Assembly (NCBI RefSeq): GCF_001660705.2
Contig: NZ_LYBV02000026.1
Coordinates: 1 to 64,000 of the forward strand
Direction: 5' to 3'
Source: Saccharicrinis aurantiacus
GTDB lineage: Bacteria > Bacteroidota > Bacteroidia > Bacteroidales > Marinilabiliaceae
DNA length: 64,000 bases
Each line of letters begins with the position of its first letter. Positions within the stretch are counted from its first letter, which is position 1. Made by a program: the position numbers and the translations under genes. The notes below the pieces were generated by a model, which saw nothing but the letters and a program-made list of their open reading frames with translations, had not been told where the DNA came from and made no database searches. Positions 8,248 through 20,577 of this stretch are shown here, in pieces.

Positions 8248-9095
8248 TAGTCTAATACCGAGTTGCAAATATAATTCGGATGTATATTTTTATCTTTAAT
8301 CAACTTTTCTGCTTGATTGGCTAGCGTACTACCCGATAGAACAAGTACAGTGTCAATGCCAAAATTATTGGCTCCAATAATATCAGTATCTAAAGTATCC
8401 CCAACCATTACAATATCTCGTTTTTCAATCTTTTGCTTTGCATTAACCATATTAAAGCCAAATTGAAAGATGCTTTCAAAGGGTTTTCCAAATTTAAAAA
8501 ACTTGCGATCAGAAACAGCTTCAAACATGTTTGCCAAACTACCAATTGCAATAGCAGTATCTTTATCGTTAACCGGATAAATTAAATCGGGGTTAGCCAC
8601 AATCACAGGAATGTTAGTTGATCTAATAGCATTTAAGGTACAATTAATACCTTGTTTAAAATCATATCCACTATCATCAAATAACATGATAGCTCCTAAC
8701 TCGGCATAATTATATTCAGAGTCTTCCTCTATTTTTACAGGAATTAACTCAGCATTTTTTATATAGAATTCTGAGCTTTTTCTACCTAAGTATGCTACTT
8801 TATTTCCTGGACTAATGTTTTCTTTTAAGAATGATTCAGCCATCATAGCAGAAGATACTATATTCTCAGCTTTAATTGTATCAATACCTTCTTTGTGATA
8901 TGCTTCAGCTAGTAATTCAGGAGAGCGTGAGGCATCGTTTGTAATAATGTAAAACTGAATGTTCTCTTCTAAAAGAAAATCCAACATTTCCTTAACACCT
9001 TCAATTGCACCGTTATGTTTTTTAAGCACACCATAGGCGTCAAAAAACACAACTTTATAATTTAATACTACATCTTTAAATTTCTGTAATTTCAT
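8247..9095 (-). CDS. HAD-superfamily subclass IIA (NagD-like) hydrolase
   Basis: 282 residues from the chosen start. It has the NagD-like layout: motif I FFDAYGVL at 17-24, motif II IITNDASRS, a C2-type cap, and the C-terminal motif IVMVGDTLDTDIIGANNFGIDT. Motif I reads D19-A-Y21, so the second Asp of the DxD pair, the usual general acid, is Tyr. An upstream in-frame ATG at 9152 would add 19 residues, but a -7 promoter box lies inside that extension (9121-9128), so ATG at 9095 is preferred. Likely a phosphatase of sugar or nucleotide phosphates, though the substitution leaves activity in question. Confidence 0.85.
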   Translation of the reverse strand: MKLQKFKDVVLNYKVVFFDAYGVLKKHNGAIEGVKEMLDFLLEENIQFYIITNDASRSPELLAEAYHKEGIDTIKAENIVSSAMMAESFLKENISPGNKVAYLGRKSSEFYIKNAELIPVKIEEDSEYNYAELGAIMLFDDSGYDFKQGINCTLNAIRSTNIPVIVANPDLIYPVNDKDTAIAIGSLANMFEAVSDRKFFKFGKPFESIFQFGFNMVNAKQKIEKRDIVMVGDTLDTDIIGANNFGIDTVLVLSGSTLANQAEKLIKDKNIHPNYICNSVLD

Positions 9096-9120
9096 ATTGC
9101 TAAGAATAAAATTTGTTTGG

Positions 9121-9128
9121 CAAACATA
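9121..9128 (-). promoter_or_regulatory. -7 box TATGTTTG for the NagD-like gene
   Basis: Exact TAnnTTTG on the minus strand, 25 bases upstream of the ATG at 9095. It lies within the longer reading frame starting at 9152 and therefore argues for the shorter protein. Confidence 0.5.
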
Positions 9129-9259
9129 GTTAAGTAAATATTTATTTGCCATTAAGCCTGTTAATAATTAGGGATATTTTCAATAAACATTAAAAAATCA
9201 TCATTATTAAACATTAGTTAACAAATAAGAAGAGGTAATGTAAGGTTTGGTGAATTTAA

Positions 9260-10924
<1,665 letters not shown>

Positions 10925-10943
10925 TATTATATTTATTTATACT

Positions 10944-10973
10944 AAAAAAGGGCTGAATTTCAGCCCTTTTTTT
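10944..10973 (+). terminator. Bidirectional rho-independent terminator
   Basis: Stem GGGCTGA/TCAGCCC (10950-10956 with 10960-10966), flanked by A6 and T7. It serves the ABC-F gene on the plus strand and the convergent small gene ending at 10982 on the minus strand. Confidence 0.9.
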
Positions 10974-10981
10974 ATTGGTTC

Positions 10982-11254
10982 TTAGTTGTACTCATAAACT
11001 TTTTTCTTACCCTCTAAAATGTCTTTGGCAAGTTGTAAAATTGTTGTGTCGTCTAGTTCAACAATACCACCATCAGGTCCGGGTTCAATGTGAAACCCTA
11101 CACTTCTGCCTTGGCGATAATTATACCCTCCAAAATAGTTCCGCACTGTTTCTACGTTTAATTCCAAATCATTAGCGATAGTTCGCATGCTGCCAATAGG
11201 TAGACTGTCTTTTAGCTTTCTTAACTGGTTAAAAGTGATTGTTGTAGTACTCAT
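10982..11254 (-). CDS. Small putative DNA-binding protein (Bacteroidota family)
   Basis: 90 residues. The segment IGSMRTIANDLELNVETVRNYFGG reads as a helix-turn-helix of about 20-43, followed by a basic NYRQGRS stretch and an acidic C-terminus (DDTTILQLAKDILEGKKKV). Small single-HTH proteins of this kind are common in Bacteroidota and are usually labelled DNA-binding; the regulon is unknown. It is alone on its strand between the ABC-F terminator and the PAP2 gene. Confidence 0.75.
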   Translation of the reverse strand: MSTTTITFNQLRKLKDSLPIGSMRTIANDLELNVETVRNYFGGYNYRQGRSVGFHIEPGPDGGIVELDDTTILQLAKDILEGKKKVYEYN

Positions 11255-11344
11255 AAGCCATCTGATTTTAAAATTTGAAGTCCCATTAATTTAAGAAAAA
11301 CAAATTGCAATTAAAACAGATTTAACATTTAAGTAATTTCTAGG

Positions 11345-12037
11345 TTAGATTAAAACTTTAGAGGAAAGTAAAATTATTGCGAAACTAATGATACCCGCAA
11401 ATACAATCTGCAAAATATCTTTACATTGAAACTGTTCAGCTACCCCACGTTTTAAACCTTTACCATTGAAAAAAGTAAGTCTTATAAATCGAGGCGTTAA
11501 AGTAATGTATATTTTGTATACAATTAATGCGATAATGCTTCCTAATAGTAAACCTCCTAATACATCGCCTGGGAAATGAACACCTAAGTATATACGTGAA
11601 TACGATATTATTAAAGCCCAAATAAATATAAATGCTGAGAAAACTTTGTTTCTGAATACTAAGGATGTAAAAACTGCTATTCCCATTGTGTTAGCTGCAT
11701 GTGAAGATACAAAGCCATACGTACCACCTCTGTATCCATTTACAATTTTTACAAAATCTTGTAATAACGGGTCATGAGTTGGGCGGAAGCGAGCTATTGT
11801 TGGTTTTAAAAATCCAGACGATACTCTATCACACAGCACAATTAAAATGATTATAGCAATAACAGAAATCCAACTTTGATATTTTTGGTTTTTTATAATG
11901 GTATATAATATCATTACATATAAAGGTATCCAAACAGTTGTGCTAGATATAATCCACATAAAATTGTCCCAAAAATCTGTGTGGAAGTAATTTAAGAATA
12001 ATAATAATTGACTGTCTAAATCAAGTAATGCTTGCAT
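11345..12037 (-). CDS. PAP2-family membrane phosphatase
   Basis: 230 residues with about six hydrophobic segments. The three PAP2 motifs are visible: KPTIARFRP (KxxxxxxRP), SSHAANT (the PSGH region, with the His) and SRIYLGVHFPGD (SRxxxxxHxxxD). PAP2 membrane enzymes remove phosphate from lipid phosphates such as undecaprenyl pyrophosphate or phosphatidic acid. A diacylglycerol-kinase-like gene is next door in the divergent direction, which hints at lipid phosphate metabolism, but that is inference. Confidence 0.9.
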   Translation of the reverse strand: MQALLDLDSQLLLFLNYFHTDFWDNFMWIISSTTVWIPLYVMILYTIIKNQKYQSWISVIAIIILIVLCDRVSSGFLKPTIARFRPTHDPLLQDFVKIVNGYRGGTYGFVSSHAANTMGIAVFTSLVFRNKVFSAFIFIWALIISYSRIYLGVHFPGDVLGGLLLGSIIALIVYKIYITLTPRFIRLTFFNGKGLKRGVAEQFQCKDILQIVFAGIISFAIILLSSKVLI

Positions 12038-12103
12038 TCTCTAATATTTAAAGTATTTAATATAAATCTATTATTGAAAAATCATCAGTGTTAAATTTCT
12101 CAC

Positions 12104-12111
12104 TACATTTG
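12104..12111 (+). promoter_or_regulatory. -7 box TACATTTG for the lipid kinase gene
   Basis: Exact TAnnTTTG match, 32 bases upstream of the ATG at 12144. No -33 TTTG at the usual spacing. Confidence 0.45.
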
Positions 12112-12143
12112 TTACCGACAATGATACAAAACTTACGTGTTAT

Positions 12144-13121
12144 ATGATGAATAGGTTACTATTTCTTATAAATCCTGTTTCAGGAATTGGGAAGCAGCGT
12201 ACAATTGAGAAATTAATTGAATCAGAATTAGACAAAAATAAGGTACAAGCAGATGTGGCCTACACTCAATACAAAGGACATGCCAGAGAACTTTCGGCCG
12301 GAGCTGTTGATGATTATGATGTAGTTGTTGCCGTTGGAGGAGATGGAACTGTAAACGAGGTTGCATCTCGTTTAGTAGGGACAGATACCGCCTTAGCTAT
12401 TATTCCGGCCGGTTCAGGTAATGGTTTAGCTCGTTACCTCCAAATACCTTTACGTGCACAAAAGGCGGTTCAGGCTTTAAATTATATAAATCTTCGGAAG
12501 ATAGATACCCTAAAAGTGAATCAGTTTTGCTCAGTAAATGTTGCAGGTGTTGGTTTTGATGCTCATATAAGTCATAGTTTTGAAGGGCGAAAGTTACGGG
12601 GGCCATTGAGTTATGCACAGCTAGTTTCTGCTGAATTTGCAAAGTACAAAACCAACTTTTTTAAAGTTACTATAGATAACGAAAAGAGCTTTAAAGATGT
12701 ATTTCTAATAAGCTTTGCTAATTCATCGCAATATGGAAATAACGTTTATATTGCCCCTAATGCTAAAATTGATGATGGCTTAGTTGATGTATGTGTTATA
12801 AATCGTTTTCCTAAAATAATTGCAGGTGCTATATTGTTAACCTTGTTTGGTAAAACAATGGAGCAAAACGATTTTGAGGAGATAACTAAAGCCAAGCATA
12901 TTGAAATAGAAAGTGATGATGAGATAAAAGGACATATAGATGGAGAACCGGTAATGCTAGGAAAAAAGGCTATTGTTAAAGTAGTTCCGTTATCATTAAA
13001 TGTGGTGGTACCTCCTAAGCACTTAGTGGATAGATGGACAGATCCTTTTGTAGAATTTATCCCGAATATTGAAGATTTTGTAAACGAGTATATATTAAAC
13101 AAAAAAAAGGAAGACCAATAG
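12144..13121 (+). CDS. Diacylglycerol kinase family lipid kinase (YegS/LCB5-like)
   Basis: 325 residues. The N-terminal catalytic domain begins FLINPVSGIGKQR and has the nucleotide-binding motif VAVGGDGTVNEV (about 62-73), then AIIPAGSGNGLARYL. The C-terminal beta-rich lid contains DDEIKGHIDGEP, where conserved acidic residues usually sit. Such enzymes phosphorylate diacylglycerol or related lipids. The start could be either of two adjacent ATG codons (12144 or 12147). The stop codon lies inside the terminator stem-loop. Confidence 0.9.
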   Translation: MMNRLLFLINPVSGIGKQRTIEKLIESELDKNKVQADVAYTQYKGHARELSAGAVDDYDVVVAVGGDGTVNEVASRLVGTDTALAIIPAGSGNGLARYLQIPLRAQKAVQALNYINLRKIDTLKVNQFCSVNVAGVGFDAHISHSFEGRKLRGPLSYAQLVSAEFAKYKTNFFKVTIDNEKSFKDVFLISFANSSQYGNNVYIAPNAKIDDGLVDVCVINRFPKIIAGAILLTLFGKTMEQNDFEEITKAKHIEIESDDEIKGHIDGEPVMLGKKAIVKVVPLSLNVVVPPKHLVDRWTDPFVEFIPNIEDFVNEYILNKKKEDQ

Positions 13122-13134
13122 TCTTCCTTTTTTT
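13101..13134 (+). terminator. Bidirectional terminator overlapping the lipid kinase stop codon
   Basis: Stem AAAGGAAGAC/GTCTTCCTTT around loop CAATA (13116-13120), with A-rich and T-rich flanks. The stop TAG at 13119-13121 is inside the hairpin. On the minus strand it also fits the end of yidC (13152). Confidence 0.85.
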
Positions 13135-13151
13135 GTATAGAGTAAATAATA

Positions 13152-15008
13152 TTACTTTTTCTTTTGAGCAGCTTTAGCTTTTTGTTGTTGCTTAGCCATC
13201 TCTTCTAGTCTGGCTTGAAAACCTGATTTCTTTTTCTGAGGTTTCTTTTGATTCGCATTTAGTTTTGCTAAAATAGCTTCTTCATCAACAAAACGTCTAA
13301 TTAATACGGTTTGGAGAATAGTAATTAACGTTGAGATGAAATAGTAATAACTTAAACCAGCAGCGTAGTTATTAAAGATGAATAAGAACATAATAGGCAT
13401 CATATACATCATGCTTTTCATTCCAGGCATCTGACTTGTAGATGCTGTCATCTCTTGATTCATCTTAGTGTAAACAATATTAGTTACTGCCATTAATAAT
13501 GTAAACAAACTAATATGGTTACCGTAGAAGCTACTAATTAATGGGATGTTTGTGGTCCACTCAAAAATTGAATCGTAGGTAGATAAATCGGTTGCCCATA
13601 AAAAGCTTTCTCCTCTTAATTCAATTGAGGCAGGGAAGAAGCGGAACATGGCAAACAAAATAGGCATTTGTAATAACATTGGTAAACATCCGCCAAGTGG
13701 GCTAACACCAGCTTTACGATATAGCCCCATTGTGGCTTGTTGACGCTCCATAGCTTTATCAGCAGGTATCTTCTCGTTAATGGCATCTATTTGAGGTTTT
13801 AAAACTCTCATTTTAGCGGATGACATATACGATTTATATGTAAGAGGGAATAAGGCTACCTTAATTAATAAAGTTAAAATTAAGATTATTAATCCATAAC
13901 TTGCAATTGAGCCTTCTAACCAATTAAATACTGGGATAACAACAAAACGGTTGATCCAACCGAAAATACCCCAACCTAGAGGAATCATTTTGTGTAGCTC
14001 AATGTCCTTGTACTTTCTAAGCGTTAAATAATGGTTTGGACCATAATAAAACTGAAAATCTTGAGAACTTTCAATGCCACCTTCATAAGGTATTACTAAT
14101 GATGATTTGTTAGTAGAAATAACTTGAGATCCTTCTATATCATTTACCACTGCAGCAACAGACCCACTTGTAAACTTATCTTTTGCAATAAATACAGAAG
14201 CAAAAAACTGATCTTTGTAGGCTACCCACTTTAAAGGTGTACGAATTTCTTCTTCTCCTGATTTTCCTTGTATTTCATCAATATCATCTTGATCATATTT
14301 AAAGAAAATACCTGAGTTTTGAAGTTCATTTTTTCTACCCTTTTCTTGAGCGAAAACATTAACTTTCCAATCAAAGTCTAAACTACCTCTATTGGTTTGA
14401 ATAATACCATCCATATTTTTCTGAGACATGGTCATATCAATCATATATGAATCCTCAGGCAATGAATATGTAAAGGTCAATTCTTGATCATCTGCTGTTT
14501 GCAACGCGTAAGCAATAGATGTTTTAGAACTTGAATTTAACTTATTGAAAAATAAGTTATTTGTGTTGAATGGTTTATTGTTATGGTAAAAGTTAAAACC
14601 AAATGTATTGTTTTCACCATCAAATAAAATTAATGGTTTTTCATCATAGGTTTTAAAATCTTTTAATTCAACAGAATAAACTTTACCACCTTTATTAGAG
14701 AAAGTAATTTTAACCAAATTATTTTCTAAAGTAGAAAACTCAGTTTCTCCTTTTATCGCATTTGAAAAAGAACCAAATTTCGCTTTTAATTCTTCATCAC
14801 TGGTTGTGTCAGCAATTGATTCTGTAATTTTATCAGCAATTGGCAATGCGTCTTTTGCAGCTTCTTTTTCTTGTAAAGCGGCAATTTGATTTTGTCTGTT
14901 AAGTTCTCGCTGTTTGGCAAGTTCTTCTTCACTAGGCTTATTCATCCACCAAAATACTCCGAGTATTAAGGTTATAAGTACTAGTCCTGTAACGGAATTT
15001 TTATCCAT
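13152..15008 (-). CDS. yidC: Membrane protein insertase YidC
   Basis: 618 residues, standard for a Gram-negative YidC. There is one N-terminal membrane helix (about 5-19), a large periplasmic beta-sandwich domain (about 60-350), and then the conserved five-helix core from about residue 365, with SYGLIILILTLLIKVALFPLTYKSYMS and the cytoplasmic hairpin before GGCLPMLLQMPILFAMF. The C-terminus is a very basic tail (QKKPQKKKSG...KAAQKKK), suited to ribosome contact. It inserts inner-membrane proteins with or without SecYEG. It lies 29 bases downstream of pyrG, probably in one operon; pyrG-yidC adjacency is common in Bacteroidota. Confidence 0.97.
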   Translation of the reverse strand: MDKNSVTGLVLITLILGVFWWMNKPSEEELAKQRELNRQNQIAALQEKEAAKDALPIADKITESIADTTSDEELKAKFGSFSNAIKGETEFSTLENNLVKITFSNKGGKVYSVELKDFKTYDEKPLILFDGENNTFGFNFYHNNKPFNTNNLFFNKLNSSSKTSIAYALQTADDQELTFTYSLPEDSYMIDMTMSQKNMDGIIQTNRGSLDFDWKVNVFAQEKGRKNELQNSGIFFKYDQDDIDEIQGKSGEEEIRTPLKWVAYKDQFFASVFIAKDKFTSGSVAAVVNDIEGSQVISTNKSSLVIPYEGGIESSQDFQFYYGPNHYLTLRKYKDIELHKMIPLGWGIFGWINRFVVIPVFNWLEGSIASYGLIILILTLLIKVALFPLTYKSYMSSAKMRVLKPQIDAINEKIPADKAMERQQATMGLYRKAGVSPLGGCLPMLLQMPILFAMFRFFPASIELRGESFLWATDLSTYDSIFEWTTNIPLISSFYGNHISLFTLLMAVTNIVYTKMNQEMTASTSQMPGMKSMMYMMPIMFLFIFNNYAAGLSYYYFISTLITILQTVLIRRFVDEEAILAKLNANQKKPQKKKSGFQARLEEMAKQQQKAKAAQKKK

Positions 15009-15037
15009 TTCTTAGTGAAATTTTATTAAGAATTAGC

Positions 15038-16660
<1,623 letters not shown>

Positions 16661-16687
16661 TTATATTAAACCAAAAAAATCAAAGCG

Positions 16688-16695
16688 CAAAGGTA
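16688..16695 (-). promoter_or_regulatory. -7 box TACCTTTG for pyrG-yidC
   Basis: Exact TAnnTTTG followed by C on the minus strand, 39 bases upstream of the pyrG start. Confidence 0.5.
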
Positions 16696-16755
16696 TAAAA
16701 AATATAGTGTTTGTGGGGATATTAGTTTAAAAGTTTGTTAACGAAACTTTTATTC

Positions 16756-17754
16756 TTAGTTAATAATATTGGTAATGGCTTTTACCCAATGATCTGAATC
16801 GTTAAGACTTTCTACTAGCGTGAGCTTTTCGCCACCAGCCTTTAGGAAATCTTGTTCGTATTCATATGATATTTCAACTATGGTTTCTAAACAATCGGTT
16901 ACAAATGCTGGAGCAACTACAAGAATCTTCTTTTTTCCATCCGCAAGTAGCTTCATCAGTAATTCATCAGTAAATGGAGTTAACCAGTTTTTTGATAAAC
17001 GCGATTGAAATGATACAGAGTAATTTTTTGAATCGATGTTAGAAGCAGCGGCTAATAAACGTGTAGTCTGGTAACAGGTTGCTTTATAGCATTTACTGCC
17101 ATAATCAGGCATCTGTTTCTCACATATACATTGAGCTCCGCTGTGTTGCGGGTGTAATTTTTCAACCTGGCGAATAGGTAGGCCATGATAGCTAAATATT
17201 ACATGGTCATAACTATTCGGTTGCTTTGCTAAAATATTAGTTGTGAAAGCCTCAATAAATTTAGGATGATTATAAAATTGATCGACAAAAGATATATCCG
17301 CTTCAATTTTTAGCTTCTTAGATAGGCTTTCAATATTCTTTATTGTTGATAAAGTTGTTGATGTTGCATATTGCGGATACATGGGAAGTACCTTAATTTC
17401 AGTATGCTTATTTTTTTTAATTTCAAGTAAAGCCTTTTCAACACTTGGATTACCATAACGCATTGCAGAGTATACTGTATACTCACCCTTTGAATGGTGA
17501 TTAAGTTTATCGCGTAAGCTATTTTGATGGTATAAAAGTGGAGAACCTTTACTAGTCCATAATCGTTTGTATAATTCTGTAGAATTATTTAATCTGAAAG
17601 GGATTATTATTCCGTTAACCAATAATTTACGAGCTAACCACGGAATATCAATTACGTATTTATCGTTTAAAAAAGGCTTTAAAAAACGTTTTACTGAAGG
17701 TTTGTCTGGTCTATCTGGTGTACCAACATTTACTAATAATAATGCTTTTCTCAT
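16756..17754 (-). CDS. hemH: Ferrochelatase
   Basis: Inserts Fe2+ into protoporphyrin IX, the last step of protoheme synthesis. It has 332 residues. Seen are the N-terminal LLVNVGTPDRPDKPSVKRFLKPFL, the metal-binding His in FSYHGLPIRQ, a Cys-rich stretch CICEKQMPDYGSKCYKATC, and the C-terminal acidic helix DCLETIVEISYEYEQDF carrying the conserved Glu. It is the last gene of the heme operon, five bases after hemG. Confidence 0.97.
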   Translation of the reverse strand: MRKALLLVNVGTPDRPDKPSVKRFLKPFLNDKYVIDIPWLARKLLVNGIIIPFRLNNSTELYKRLWTSKGSPLLYHQNSLRDKLNHHSKGEYTVYSAMRYGNPSVEKALLEIKKNKHTEIKVLPMYPQYATSTTLSTIKNIESLSKKLKIEADISFVDQFYNHPKFIEAFTTNILAKQPNSYDHVIFSYHGLPIRQVEKLHPQHSGAQCICEKQMPDYGSKCYKATCYQTTRLLAAASNIDSKNYSVSFQSRLSKNWLTPFTDELLMKLLADGKKKILVVAPAFVTDCLETIVEISYEYEQDFLKAGGEKLTLVESLNDSDHWVKAITNIIN

Positions 17755-17759
17755 ATTAA

Positions 17760-19127
17760 CTAAGAGTTTTCAATAATTTGGATAGCAATGTCTTTGGCTT
17801 GTTTAATACGATCTGCCATACCTATACCATCTCTGATATTACCGGCAATTATTAATCCCGGATATAGCTTTTCTAATTCTTTAATTGTTTCGAAACGATG
17901 TTTTGAAGTTATTTCGTATTGAGGAATAGCGTGTTTGTACCTATTTATATGTATTAAATCAGGGTTTTCACTGGAATTTAGAGTTTCCCTAATTTCTTTC
18001 TTAACAATAGACGTCAACTCATCATCAGTCATTTCAAAAATATCAGGACGTCTAACACCTCCCATGAATACTGAAAGAAGTGCACCTTCTTCTGATTTTC
18101 TGCCTTTAAAAAGCGAACCCGTAAATAAAATACCTAAAGCATCACGTTTTTCAATGGTTGGGTTTAATCCTCCAAAAGCATTTAAAGGAATTCCTTGCCA
18201 TTTTTTATAGCCGACAATTACTTGGCATACCTGAGCGTATTTTGTGTCGTTTATTGGTTTCATATTTTTATCAGAAATAAAAGAGAAAACCTTACTTAAA
18301 GCATAGCCACCAATTGTACTAATAACTCTTTGAGACGGAATTGTTTGAGAACGGTTTGGTGTTACAATAGTGCTGACATACTCAGGCTTCTGATAATCAA
18401 TATTAACATTAGCTTCACTAATGATGTTCTCTTCACCAATTGCTTTCACTAGGGCTTTCACCAAATTAGATAAGCCACCCTCTGCCGAAAAAACCTTACC
18501 CGTAGCCTTTTTTTGAAGTTCTGTTTTAGGTTCCTTCTTCTTTTTGAAGCCACCTTTTATAAAACTGCCATACTTTTGTTCTAAGTTATACAACTTTGGC
18601 AATGCATATTTTGGAATTAAGGTTTCAGGATTACCTGCATAAATTCCGGATATAAATGGATTAACGGCATAGTTTAAAAAGCTATCACCCAAGCGTCGCC
18701 TAACCATATCCGCTAATGTTTCATTTGGGTTAGTTCCTCTGGGTTTGAATGGTTCGCTTAAAATACCAAGTTTATCTTTTCTTGAAAATAAAGGGGTTTT
18801 AAAAAAAGCTATTGGGTTTGATGGAAGCGAATTCCATTTGTTGTCTTTCCAAATCCAACGATTATTTGCTTGAGGATTTGCAATTTCAAGCGTTACGTCA
18901 TTTTTTAAATCCTCAAATAATTGAACTGTTTCAGCATTGCTTAAAGTACCCGTATTAGGACCGATTTCAAAAGTAAAACCATCCTTTTTAATGGTTTGAA
19001 TTACACCACCAATATGCTTGTTTTTATCAATCACCACAACAGACTTACCAGCTTTGGTAAGATAATAAGCCAACGTTAAGCCAGTTAATCCTGATCCAAT
19101 AATTACAATATCTTTACGGGTATTCAT
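17760..19127 (-). CDS. hemG: Protoporphyrinogen oxidase (HemY-type, FAD)
   Basis: Oxidises protoporphyrinogen IX to protoporphyrin IX. It has 455 residues with the dinucleotide-binding motif IIGSGLTGLTLAYYLTKAGKSVVVIDK at the N-terminus and the C-terminal FAD motif IIAGNIRDGIGMADRIKQA. This is the FAD amine-oxidase-like enzyme often written hemG or hemY, not the short flavodoxin-like HemG of E. coli. Its known relatives use oxygen or another acceptor, which contrasts with the oxygen-independent HemN next door. Nine bases separate it from hemN and five from hemH. Confidence 0.95.
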   Translation of the reverse strand: MNTRKDIVIIGSGLTGLTLAYYLTKAGKSVVVIDKNKHIGGVIQTIKKDGFTFEIGPNTGTLSNAETVQLFEDLKNDVTLEIANPQANNRWIWKDNKWNSLPSNPIAFFKTPLFSRKDKLGILSEPFKPRGTNPNETLADMVRRRLGDSFLNYAVNPFISGIYAGNPETLIPKYALPKLYNLEQKYGSFIKGGFKKKKEPKTELQKKATGKVFSAEGGLSNLVKALVKAIGEENIISEANVNIDYQKPEYVSTIVTPNRSQTIPSQRVISTIGGYALSKVFSFISDKNMKPINDTKYAQVCQVIVGYKKWQGIPLNAFGGLNPTIEKRDALGILFTGSLFKGRKSEEGALLSVFMGGVRRPDIFEMTDDELTSIVKKEIRETLNSSENPDLIHINRYKHAIPQYEITSKHRFETIKELEKLYPGLIIAGNIRDGIGMADRIKQAKDIAIQIIENS

Positions 19128-19136
19128 ATGCTGGGC

Positions 19137-20516
19137 TTATAATGATTTTGAATATTGTTTTTCGCTTTGTTTCAAGGCTGGATCAAATGCAGCTACAATG
19201 TTTCGTATAAAAACGGTACCTAATTCAGTAATATGAATTTCGTTTTCATCGTAGCTTAATAAATCATCCGCTTTGAAGCTTTCTAATACTTCTGCATTAT
19301 AACCAACTGTTTGTTTTATTTTATCAGCTGATATATCTAATGATTCGCCAAGTTTATACCAATTGATATATTTATTACACATCAATTCATTAATTACTTC
19401 ACGTATTATAATCTCGTGAGCTTTTACCTTGTAGCCCTTTTCAACAGGAAGAATACCTTTGTTAATTTGGCTTATATATTTAAATTGATCTTTTGTGTTT
19501 TGTGCATAACCTTCGGTTAATTGACCAATACTTGATACTCCAAAACCATAAACTTGTCCGGTAGTACGTTTGGTACAATATCCTTGAAAATTACGATGTA
19601 GTTTATGATCGTTTAAGGCAACGGCCAACTCATCTTCAGGAAGAGCATAGTGATCAAGTCCAATTGGAATGTAACCGCCATCTTTCATTAATTTATACGC
19701 GGTTAAAAACATTTCCATTTTTTCTTCAGCATTTGGCAATCCCTTTTTCTCAAGAATACGTTGGTGCGTTTTCATCCAAGGCACATGCGCATATGAGAAT
19801 GTTACAATTCTATCGGGACGCATGGCAATTGCCTTTTTTATAGTTTCGCCAAAGCTTTCGGCATCTTGCTGAGGTAATCCATATATAAAGTCGAGGTTAA
19901 CCGACATCTTTGGATCGTGCTTTTTCACGTATTGAATCAATTCATCAACAGGAAGTGCAGATGGTAAACGGTTTACGTTTCGAAGAATGTCAGGATCAAA
20001 ATCCTGAATTCCGAAGCTAAAACGATTAAAACCAGCATCAAATAGCTGGTCCATATATTCCCATGTTAATAGTGCGGGGTTACATTCTATAGCAATCTCT
20101 GGGTTATCAATGAATTCAAAATTATCAAATAATAATTGATTCAATTCTTTTAAGAAAACCGAGTTAATTGCATTTGGAGTTCCTCCACCATAATGAATTT
20201 GAGTAACTTTTCTGCTTTTATCAATGTCCTTAATGGTTAGTCTGATCTCTTCCTTAACTGCATCAATATACTTTTTAACAGCATCGTCGTTTACCATTAC
20301 AATGAAGTTACAGCCACAATAAAAACAGATTTGTTTACAAAACGGTATGTGAATATAGAATCCAATATGATTCGGGTCACTCAGGTTTGAAGCTGTAATT
20401 AATGAGGTGTAATCATCACCTGAAAAAGTATCGTTGAAATGATTTGCAGGTGGGTAACTCGTATATCGAGGTACCTGCACATTATATTTTTCTAATAGTT
20501 CGTTACTAACCTTCAT
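19137..20516 (-). CDS. hemN: Oxygen-independent coproporphyrinogen III oxidase
   Basis: Radical SAM enzyme converting coproporphyrinogen III to protoporphyrinogen IX without oxygen. It has 459 residues, the full HemN length rather than the shorter HemW. The cluster motif is C60-xxx-C64-xx-C67 with the extra Cys69 typical of true HemN. The N-terminal YNVQVPRYTSYPPANHF is also HemN-specific. No oxygen-dependent hemF is present in the window, so this is the only coproporphyrinogen-oxidising enzyme seen. Confidence 0.97.
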   Translation of the reverse strand: MKVSNELLEKYNVQVPRYTSYPPANHFNDTFSGDDYTSLITASNLSDPNHIGFYIHIPFCKQICFYCGCNFIVMVNDDAVKKYIDAVKEEIRLTIKDIDKSRKVTQIHYGGGTPNAINSVFLKELNQLLFDNFEFIDNPEIAIECNPALLTWEYMDQLFDAGFNRFSFGIQDFDPDILRNVNRLPSALPVDELIQYVKKHDPKMSVNLDFIYGLPQQDAESFGETIKKAIAMRPDRIVTFSYAHVPWMKTHQRILEKKGLPNAEEKMEMFLTAYKLMKDGGYIPIGLDHYALPEDELAVALNDHKLHRNFQGYCTKRTTGQVYGFGVSSIGQLTEGYAQNTKDQFKYISQINKGILPVEKGYKVKAHEIIIREVINELMCNKYINWYKLGESLDISADKIKQTVGYNAEVLESFKADDLLSYDENEIHITELGTVFIRNIVAAFDPALKQSEKQYSKSL

Positions 20517-20577
20517 CTTCTTTTGTGTTGTGTCAAAGTGTTATTAAATAAGTATGAAATATTAATCAATACTTATA

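Noticed and set aside
8247-9152. Longer form of the NagD-like hydrolase starting at 9152
   Set aside because: The extra 19 residues are not part of the family fold and the -7 box at 9121-9128 lies within them.
9246-9249. TTTG as -33 element of the ABC-F promoter
   Set aside because: The spacer of 15 bases is shorter than the usual 17-23, so only the -7 box is claimed.
12746-13102. Antisense open frame within the lipid kinase gene
   Set aside because: Fully inside a well-supported gene and without family features.
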